A stretch of 64,000 nt of DNA, taken from Phycisphaeraceae bacterium (GTDB lineage Bacteria; Planctomycetota; Phycisphaerae; Phycisphaerales; Phycisphaeraceae). The position numbers and the translations under genes were made by a program. The DNA lies in the NCBI GenBank assembly GCA_002716625.1, contig PBAS01000007.1, forward strand, positions 1-64,000, given 5' to 3'. Shown in pieces: positions 33,821-42,200 of the stretch. The notes beneath the pieces are model-generated. The model made no database searches, was not told where the DNA came from, and worked only from the letters and a program-made list of their open reading frames with translations. Numbering within the stretch: the stretch's first letter is position 1; the number at the start of each line of letters is the position of its first letter.

Positions 33821-36800
33821 TTATACTTCTATGAAGTTTTGAGAAACAAAGGCACCGTGTTTCTTTGCTCCGCATTCGTCATCATACTCTACACCATTGC
33901 TGTAAGAGTGAATCAAAGGCACATGGTCACAACCGTTTAAGATATCCTCCAGTGGCATTTCTGACCCGTCCATAGCTTCTACGCGTGGCTTATAGAATGA
34001 CTGTTTCGTGTTGGTGATTGTTGAGTAATACAGATAAGAGCGTGCGCGGCCCTTAACGGCATTCGCACCCCAACGATAAGGCGTCAGACCCGACTGAATC
34101 TTGGTACCGTCAGCTTTATAAATACCATCGTCTGTAAATGTCTCTGCAGTGGTACCCGCTGGATAGACGTAAGCCACCAGCAACATCCAATCATTGTCGT
34201 GGCCACTTGGAACGGCACCAGCATAGAAATATGGATTTCCGTTTGCGCTGCCGCCTAGACTCTCTAGTGCGGTTTTATTTGCACTATCAAGACCGTAGCA
34301 ACCCCAGTACATCGAACCATTGCCCGTAACGTCGCGCTTTATCCAAATGCAGTAACGATAGGCTTTAGTCTTATCGATAGGGAATGATGAGCTATTAAAG
34401 CCACCGTCTGAATCACTGCTCGCGCTATTGCTTGGCGTTTGCCACATCACATCCATTTCGCCTTGCGGGTTCTCATCAATAACGATGTTATTCTCTTCGG
34501 CCCCACCATTGCGACCAAAACCAACCGCCGACGTATCACCAATACGCCACGTTGAATAGTCAAGTAATGTAGGTTTAAAGTTGTTCTCAATGATCGCTCT
34601 TGAGCTCACGATGCCCTGCTTGTTTATGTTGGTGTGCTCTTTACCCTCACTGATTTCAAAGCCATTGCGAAGAACGTAGAGTTCTACGTGACGCACCGTT
34701 GTAGGTGTGCTCGGCGCTAGAGCTGGGATACCTAGCCCATGAGTCACCTTAGAGCCAAGGGCGTAATACCAGTTTGTGGAATACGTACAAGCCTCTGCGA
34801 TACAACTAGTGGGAGAATCCGATAACTTCATTGCCCCAAAGCGTGACTTATCTTTACCAGCTGGGAACTTAATCAGTTTAAAGCCACGGGCCGTGGATTC
34901 GTTGATGTTGTTCTGTTGCTTCCAGATAATTTCAATATCGTGCTCTGGGTATACCAGCTTAAACGTGAGTTCGTCCTGACCGTTACGATACTGTTCTAAA
35001 TCGCCTAATCGGCTGTATTTTGCATCATTAGGGTTAAGACCAACCGGCTCGAACAACTCATTTCCTGACCACCACTGCTTAGTTTGCGTTAGATCGTGGT
35101 TATACACCTTTTCCCATGGCAACTCTTTGATGCTGCTAGCGCGGAGTTCTCCAGACTTACTCAAGGATGCTGCAGTGTGATACAGCGCTTTAATGTCATC
35201 ATCAGACATAAGACCACCAGACAGCTCCCACCCTGCAATATCACCCATGAATGACTCATGGAAGTAATCTGAATAGGCGCGAGGGTGGCCACCAATGGTC
35301 CATTTGTTTGCTGGTGGATTATTAAAGGATGCGGTTTCGTGGAAGTTGTAACTACTGACCAGCTTCACACCGTCAACAAAGAGCGACACCGTTTTACTTT
35401 GATAAGAGAATCGAGCTGAAAACAAGTGCCATTCGCTGTCATTGGTGGCCAGTGGTACTGTTGGATCTTTTGTTCCCCAGCCGTGCATCTGGAAACGGTT
35501 GTTTTGAATACCGAACCACAAGTCGCCATAAATTCCAGATTCAATGAATTCTTGACTGTTATATGTGGCCAGAGGATAACGATCCCCGCTTGGCAAGGTG
35601 CCGTGACGCGCCCATACATTGAGAGTGAAGCCATCACCGTGCTTTGCGTCGGTGAAAATCATTTCTCGACCGTCATTGTTGGTCGTTTCATCACGGTTTA
35701 CGGTTGGAAAGTGGTAATAGCCGCCTCCTTTTGGCGCTGTTGAGTCCTTTTTCCAGACTGGTGCTTGGTTGAGTTTTAGCTGGCCAATAGATAACCCCCC
35801 AACAATATCCTGATTCATTAGATCGATGCTCGAAAAACCGGTGGCCCACTCTCGACGCTCCAGCTGGATCTTATCCGCGTATAGTCTAGAGCCCTCGGCG
35901 CTGTAGTTGCCATAAAAATAAATCGATAAGTTAGCTTCGATATTGACGGACGCAGGAATGTAAGTGGAATAAATGTGGTGTTCCCAAGTGTTGTTGACCT
36001 TGTTCACATGCGTTCTTTTGTGAGGCAACCATGTGCGTTTGCCATTGGTCCCGATTACGTAGAAACCTACATTGAACCCAGCCAATGAGCCCCCAGCGTT
36101 TTGCTCTACTTTTTGCATCCAAGATATAGTAATAGGATCGCCAATCTTAAAGCCCAAATCGTCAAGATTACCAAGAGAGGTGGCAGTACCTAACCAGCGC
36201 TTAGCTTGGCCATGCTTCGCATTGTCGTTGATATGAAGAATACAGTTGCCACCATCGACGCCCTGACCAGCGACACCCATGGCATGGTACCCAATGTTTG
36301 GTGAGGGTACGCCACTGTTGTAACCACCGGACCAGTTGTTAAGTGAGATAGCGTCAGCATGTAGGGTTTTATCCCATCCGTAGCTGTTTGTTGTCGACGC
36401 ACCGCCATTCAATAGCGGGTTATTAATGATATTTTCGGTAACGTTGCACTCTTCGGAGAAAGAGAAGTTAGCGATATCACCACGGGCCAATTCTTTAATC
36501 GTCTTAAGTGAAATAGCGCCATCGTACAAACGCACATCTTGGAGATGGGATTTTGCGGTGTGGTGAGCGTGAAGATTCAACGTTGTACCGGCTTTAATAG
36601 GACAGATTTCGCCTTGAACACCATAGGTACCATCAAGCTGGCCATTCAACCATACTTCAATTGTGCTGCCTTTACGGCGCACCACAACGTGAAACCATGA
36701 GTTGATAGAACCTGCTTTTGTCGCTGAAGCATTATGGCGAACAGAACCATTACCTGATTTTGCGCCATTGAACCAGTTACACCAGTAATCCGGTGCGTTG

Positions 36801-37117
36801 GTGTTAACACTGATATCGCCACGTTCGAAACGAGCCGTAGCTGCGCCACCGTCAGGTGTGTAGCTAATAATATCCCCCCAATCAACCACGCCAGACGCAT
36901 AAGATTGTCGAACCCAAAAGGCCAGCGTGGCCTCGGTACCTGATAACACCTTATCCAAGGTTTTTGACTTGGGAATAGCAAGAATGTCAGCTAAGGCCTT
37001 ATTCGATAAGACCCCGCCGACGTCAGACGGCTGAGTGGAATTGGTCGGGTGATTCCCATTACCCGACCAGTCCTTAGCGTCTTTGTGAAGTGGATACCAC
37101 GCCAACAAATTAGCCAT
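33821..37117 (-). CDS. Tail fibre/adhesin with LamG-type lectin domains
   Basis: 1098 residues. It begins at residue 5 with a concanavalin-A/LamG-like domain (WYPLHKDAKDWSGNGNHP, ATLAFWVRQS, WFHVVVRRKGSTIEVWLNGQ). A second such domain lies at about residues 485-670 (FTLNVWARHG, SEWHLFSARFSYQSKTVSLF, WTIGGHPRAYSDYF). Between and after these are jelly-roll-like segments, including a carbohydrate-binding-like GFNVGFYVIGTNGKRTW region. LamG/lectin domains bind sugars, so the product probably recognises surface polysaccharide or lipopolysaccharide. It lacks the RVFSPNN shaft module and may attach to a fibre rather than form one. Confidence 0.75.
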   Translation of the reverse strand: MANLLAWYPLHKDAKDWSGNGNHPTNSTQPSDVGGVLSNKALADILAIPKSKTLDKVLSGTEATLAFWVRQSYASGVVDWGDIISYTPDGGAATARFERGDISVNTNAPDYWCNWFNGAKSGNGSVRHNASATKAGSINSWFHVVVRRKGSTIEVWLNGQLDGTYGVQGEICPIKAGTTLNLHAHHTAKSHLQDVRLYDGAISLKTIKELARGDIANFSFSEECNVTENIINNPLLNGGASTTNSYGWDKTLHADAISLNNWSGGYNSGVPSPNIGYHAMGVAGQGVDGGNCILHINDNAKHGQAKRWLGTATSLGNLDDLGFKIGDPITISWMQKVEQNAGGSLAGFNVGFYVIGTNGKRTWLPHKRTHVNKVNNTWEHHIYSTYIPASVNIEANLSIYFYGNYSAEGSRLYADKIQLERREWATGFSSIDLMNQDIVGGLSIGQLKLNQAPVWKKDSTAPKGGGYYHFPTVNRDETTNNDGREMIFTDAKHGDGFTLNVWARHGTLPSGDRYPLATYNSQEFIESGIYGDLWFGIQNNRFQMHGWGTKDPTVPLATNDSEWHLFSARFSYQSKTVSLFVDGVKLVSSYNFHETASFNNPPANKWTIGGHPRAYSDYFHESFMGDIAGWELSGGLMSDDDIKALYHTAASLSKSGELRASSIKELPWEKVYNHDLTQTKQWWSGNELFEPVGLNPNDAKYSRLGDLEQYRNGQDELTFKLVYPEHDIEIIWKQQNNINESTARGFKLIKFPAGKDKSRFGAMKLSDSPTSCIAEACTYSTNWYYALGSKVTHGLGIPALAPSTPTTVRHVELYVLRNGFEISEGKEHTNINKQGIVSSRAIIENNFKPTLLDYSTWRIGDTSAVGFGRNGGAEENNIVIDENPQGEMDVMWQTPSNSASSDSDGGFNSSSFPIDKTKAYRYCIWIKRDVTGNGSMYWGCYGLDSANKTALESLGGSANGNPYFYAGAVPSGHDNDWMLLVAYVYPAGTTAETFTDDGIYKADGTKIQSGLTPYRWGANAVKGRARSYLYYSTITNTKQSFYKPRVEAMDGSEMPLEDILNGCDHVPLIHSYSNGVEYDDECGAKKHGAFVSQNFIEV

Positions 37118-37130
37118 TAATCATTACTCC

Positions 37131-39206
37131 TTAGTGGAAAACAAAGTTGATTGATTCTGTAGCAGCATCAAACTTGATACCAGCTTTGGACGTTAAACCT
37201 ATCTCGTCGTTGAACGTCTTCTTACCGGCTACAGTCTGATTGCCAGACGTTTGCACAAATGCTGTTGAGTCTTTGCCGTCTAACTTGTTTGCGTCTGCTG
37301 CTTTCGCTGTCTTACCTAAGTAACGGCCATCACCAGTAGCTTGCGTCATCTTGCCATTAGCAAGGTTGTAAGCTGACACCGCTTTGTCGTAAGCCGTTTT
37401 GACACCTTTGGCCGTCGCATACTTCGTTGTGCTTGCATCGTTTACAGCGCTTGTTTGAGGCGCATTCACAACTGAGCTCAAACCAACATCCGATTTAGTC
37501 AAGGTTAACCATGCTTTCATGGCCGTCTTGGTCATCGCTCGGAGGAAGTTATCGTTTGAGTTGTTGTTGCGGAATACGATTGCAGCGCTTGATGATGGCG
37601 CAGAGGTTTGGTTGTCGTAAGTTGTTCGAACTAGACGAGCAGACAAATCACCAGAGCCATCACGCTGGGCGATTGTGTTACCCGATGGTGCCGTGCTTTG
37701 AACTTTACCGCCTAGCTTGGCAGAATCAGCCGCTTTGGCTGCCTTGCCTAACCACCAGCCATCACCTTGTGCTTTAGTGATCTTGCTTGCGGCAAGGTCA
37801 TACGCTGCTTTAACCGCTTTTGCACTCGCGTAGATCGTGCTCGATGTGCTCGTCACGGAATCCGTGATATTGCGGTTGTTCGGGCTGAATACGCGCTGGC
37901 CAGCTTCATAGATATTGTTGGCAACACGTAAGCCGTCTCTTTTCAGCGTCGCCTCTTCAATACCGTCAATCGTCCATTTAAAGAACTCATTGCCGTTATC
38001 AAGCGTGCCAAACTCAAGGTATGAGTTAGTATCACCGTCAGAGTCATTCTTGAACTTAATGAATGCACCGTCAGTGTTGCGCGTCCAGAAAATACCCTCA
38101 TTGTTATCAACAAACGTGATATTTCCTTTCATGGTACCGCCGTTTTTCGGCAGTGCAGCACTCGCTAAGTTATAGGCGGAGTTGCCCTTATTTAGCGCTT
38201 CGACACCTTTGTCATAAGCAGTTTTAACAGCTTTCGAACTTGCATAGACAGACGTGTTAGAGCTGTTAATCGCTTCACTAATGTTGCGGTTGTTCGGGCT
38301 GAATACGCGCTGACCTTTCTCATACAAGCCCGTTGCATTGAACTTAACGATCTCTTCGGCTCGACCGCCAACCATTCTACGGAATGAGAAGTTGGAAGCA
38401 TCGCCATCGGCATCGTTGTTGTGAGTAAAGAAGATCGAGCTGTCATCGACGTGAACCGAAACATTGTCGTCTTGGCCCGTTTGCGAATTGGAGCTTCTTT
38501 GAAAACGAAATGGAGTGCTACCAGCGCTGGTGTTGACGTTGATGCCTTTCGCGTTCAGCACAGAGGATAAGGTACCCCCGACAAGCTTGAGATAGCGACG
38601 ATCGGCGCTTGCCTGCGTCATCTTGCTTGCTGCCAAGTCATAAGCGGCCTTAACCGCTTTTGGCGTAGCCGCTAGAGCCTCGCTGGTAGAGTTAATCGCA
38701 CTTGATAGCTTAGTTGCACCAAACACACTGGTCGATGCCACCACATAGGACCACTTTGAGTTGGCTTTACTCAAGGCTTGAACTGCTTTGTCATACGCTG
38801 ACTTAACCGACCTAGCACTGCCATAGACAGTGCTTGATGGATTGTTGACGGCATCGGTGATGTTGCGGTTATTTGGGCTGTAAACACGCTGGCGGTTGCT
38901 ACCATTACCATCGAATACGGCTAGGCCCCACAAGCCATCCCCTCCCATTGCTGCTTTAGGGTTGCCATTTTCAACCCATACAGCTTGGTGGCTACCGGCC
39001 ATAGTGCCACCAGTTTTGTTATTGGTGTGTTTGTAAGCCAGTCCGTAAAGATTGCCGAAATTAGAACCGTCAGCCGCGTTTTTATATGATTCCCCCATAG
39101 ACCAGATTTGATCGGTTTTGTGAGAATCATAGACCCCCACAACACCGCGATCTCTTGCTTGAGAAATTAGAACCCCGTTGAGGTAAACGTTGTTTAGCTT
39201 TTGCAT
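37131..39206 (-). CDS. Tail fibre protein (shaft-repeat type)
   Basis: 691 residues built of repeats: four copies of an RVFSPNNRNIT/AYDK-type module, phage-fibre repeats such as TKLSSAINSTSEALAATPKAV, and LAASKMTQASADRRYLKLVGG-like linkers ending near the C-terminus. The N-terminus (NNVYLNGVLISQARDRG) looks like an attachment segment. It starts 3 bases after the 1858-residue fibre. It is probably a secondary fibre or a half-fibre partner, modular and recombination-prone. No chaperone domain is visible. Confidence 0.75.
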   Translation of the reverse strand: MQKLNNVYLNGVLISQARDRGVVGVYDSHKTDQIWSMGESYKNAADGSNFGNLYGLAYKHTNNKTGGTMAGSHQAVWVENGNPKAAMGGDGLWGLAVFDGNGSNRQRVYSPNNRNITDAVNNPSSTVYGSARSVKSAYDKAVQALSKANSKWSYVVASTSVFGATKLSSAINSTSEALAATPKAVKAAYDLAASKMTQASADRRYLKLVGGTLSSVLNAKGINVNTSAGSTPFRFQRSSNSQTGQDDNVSVHVDDSSIFFTHNNDADGDASNFSFRRMVGGRAEEIVKFNATGLYEKGQRVFSPNNRNISEAINSSNTSVYASSKAVKTAYDKGVEALNKGNSAYNLASAALPKNGGTMKGNITFVDNNEGIFWTRNTDGAFIKFKNDSDGDTNSYLEFGTLDNGNEFFKWTIDGIEEATLKRDGLRVANNIYEAGQRVFSPNNRNITDSVTSTSSTIYASAKAVKAAYDLAASKITKAQGDGWWLGKAAKAADSAKLGGKVQSTAPSGNTIAQRDGSGDLSARLVRTTYDNQTSAPSSSAAIVFRNNNSNDNFLRAMTKTAMKAWLTLTKSDVGLSSVVNAPQTSAVNDASTTKYATAKGVKTAYDKAVSAYNLANGKMTQATGDGRYLGKTAKAADANKLDGKDSTAFVQTSGNQTVAGKKTFNDEIGLTSKAGIKFDAATESINFVFH

Positions 39207-39209
39207 AAG

Positions 39210-42200
39210 TTACCCCATGATCTTTGCTAGTTTCACAGTGAAAGGCACTGCTTTGGAAAGAGATTTGTTGCACATGATTTCGACTTTCTGGTCGATTTTG
39301 TTGCCAAGCTCTGTGCGAGTTCGAAGGAAGATGTATTCGCTGTTATCCGCATGACCCATGTTGTGCAGAGGAATCTCTGATAGGTCGACTTGGTTTGTGC
39401 CGCCAGCGAACCAATAGAATTGGCCCGTGTAGCTTTGGGTGTAAGCATTCCCGCCTTTGCCAGCGCTGCTGTACTGAATGAGGATCTGGTAAACCCCGCT
39501 TCCACCTTTAAAGTCAGAATTGTTCAGTAGGCCTTTCCATGCGTTAGCGGTGAGCTGCAGCGTTTTAACCGATTCGCTATTGACGGCGAGCTGTTTGGAT
39601 TGCTTGGCATCGTCGTTAATGCCAAGGTACTTGGCGGATAGCTTTTGGCTGCCCTCAATGAAGCAGTCAGAAACCCACATACGGCCTTTTTCAGCACTAA
39701 TGTAGGCTCTGGCATCACCATCACTGGCGAAGTAAGCGCCCCAACCGATACAACCAGCATCTTTTGCCGCTTTTAGGAATCCAGCATTAGTGTGCGAGTA
39801 ACCAATACCGTACATGTTGCCAAGCGAGGTATCTGACGGTTGGTAGTTGCTACCAATCGTGTAGATAGGGTTCGTTTTACCACTGTTCTCACCCACGTTG
39901 TTGTAAGAGCCAACCATATAACCTGCAGCGTGCGCCGTTCGTCCGATGTAGCTTTGGTTTAGTACGGGGTTTCTAAACGTGGTTTGGCCGTTTATTGTGA
40001 TCTTGCCAAAATCGTTGCCGTAGTTAATTTCCAGCCCCAAAGTTGAATGACCGACAAGCGCACGTTTACCGCGACAAAGCAGATCTTGGTTGCCGTTTGT
40101 GTCCCAAAATGACTTAACAAAATTATCTAGCTTCACATGCTTAGGTTGTGCCCCAACCTCTGCTGCCGTTGGCTTATGGTGTGTGCTGTATGCTTTTGCA
40201 ACACTCACATCCACTTTTTTGCTTGATGTTGGTTTGGTGCTATCAACAATGTCGACAACACGGTTTATACGTTGCCCTTTGCCGTTCGCATCCCAAACCA
40301 TGACAGAGAACGATTGCCAGTAGCCCATTCTTGGGAACCAGAACCACAATTTGCCATCACTACCATTCATCATGGTGATCTTGTCGGTAAACTCACCACT
40401 TAAGGCCAAGGCAGATACACTCATGAAGCCGTTGTTATAGAGATAGCCTTGAGCTGTCACACTAAATGGGGGCGCACCGCTGTATGACTTTCCGGTGATC
40501 TCCATGACAAACGACGGTCCATTTTTTTCAGACGATGTGAGATCGGTTTTAATCAACGTCCCGTGCGTAAAGTCACTTTGAGAATTGAAAGGAACAATTC
40601 GAGATAGAGTGTGGCCACTAATTTTGCTCGTATCTGCTGCTCTATCTGTTTTACCTAAGTAGTAGCTATCACCTTGCGATTTGCTGAGCTTACTAGCTGC
40701 AAGGTCATAGGCCATTTTTACCGCTTTAGGTGTGGCCGCTAACGTTTCGCTGGTTGAATTGATCGCGGTCAGTAGCTTGGTTGCACCGTAAGTTGTTTTT
40801 GAAGCAACAACATAGGTCCATTTTGAGTTGGCCTTGTTTAGTGCTTCGACGCCTTTATCGTGGGCCTTTTTAACAGCTCTGGCTGTGGCAGCAAGAACTT
40901 GGCTTGTTGAGCCTACCGAGTCGGTAAGCTGAACAGCACCCTTTTGACCTGTCGTTGCATCTTTAATCCCGATAACGCGATTAGCTGATAAATCACCGCC
41001 ACCGGTTAACGGGCCGCTAACAGAGACTTTGGTGGTCTTGTTTGCTTTTTTCCCTAGCTCAGTGTTGATGGCGCCAATATCAGAGTCGTTGTCTTTGAGC
41101 GCTTCACCTAGCTCTCGGATAGTATCGAGATCCTGTTGAGTTGCGCCGCCAAGTAACTTGCTGATTTCTGCGTTGGTGTGGTTTTTAGCGTTGTTCTCTG
41201 CAGCTACGGCGCGATTGTAAGTATCACGAACGGCTTTTGAGCTGGCCACAGTTGTAGTTGAAGTGGAACTTACCGAGTTAGAGATAGACGACTTGGCCAC
41301 TTTGGCGTTAGCAGCATTTAGCGCCTCTGTACCTCGGTCGTAAGCCGTTTTTGCCCCTTTCGCTGTTGCGTACTTCGTTGTGCTCGAATCGTTTACCGCG
41401 CTCGTTTGAGGCGCGTTAACCACATGATTCAGGCCTACGTCATTCTTATTGGGCTTGTTAGCTTCGGTGTAAATCGCAGAAGCAACACCCCAAGAGGTTG
41501 AATCGTAGTCTGGCTGTAGATGGAAAATTTTCTTAGCGGTTTTGCTAAACGCAAGGGCGTTCGGCTTACCACCTGTCGCATCCGAATAGGTATCAAGAAG
41601 TAACAGATCGCTGTAACCCGAACCAGCACCTACGGTTGGCGATGATACAAAGAACGGCTTAACCGCTTTTCTTGCTGAAATCCCCGATGTTTTTGGTTGA
41701 ACATCACGATCATCTACGGCTTCTAAACGGTGCGCGTCATGTGCTTTTACCGCTGTGCTGGTCTTACCTAGTTTGGTATCAATTGCTTTCTTAATGTTAT
41801 TCAGTTCAGTAGATAAGCCGTCAATATTGCCGATAACATGGTTGTGAGAGTCATCCTTAACCGTAACCGTGATCGTTTTGTTGCCAGAACCGTCGAACGT
41901 GGTCGAACCGGTAGCGTCACCAGCAAGTGCGATAGTACGAGCCGATTGCAGTTTAGTCGCCGTCTGAGCTGCTGGGAGGCTGGCTGAAACCGTGTCCTGA
42001 ACAGTGTCAAATTGAGAGGTAATACTTACTGTCCACCCCGCGGCGTACTTGGTTGCGTCGGCTGAGTAACCAACTAGAACGTTAAACACTCCAATCTGCA
42101 GATGATTCCAAGTGCTATTTAATTCACCAATCCAAAGACAGTGACTAGTACCGTCGTTACCAAAGCGAACGCGGTAATCTTTACCTGCGCTGTTAGTCAG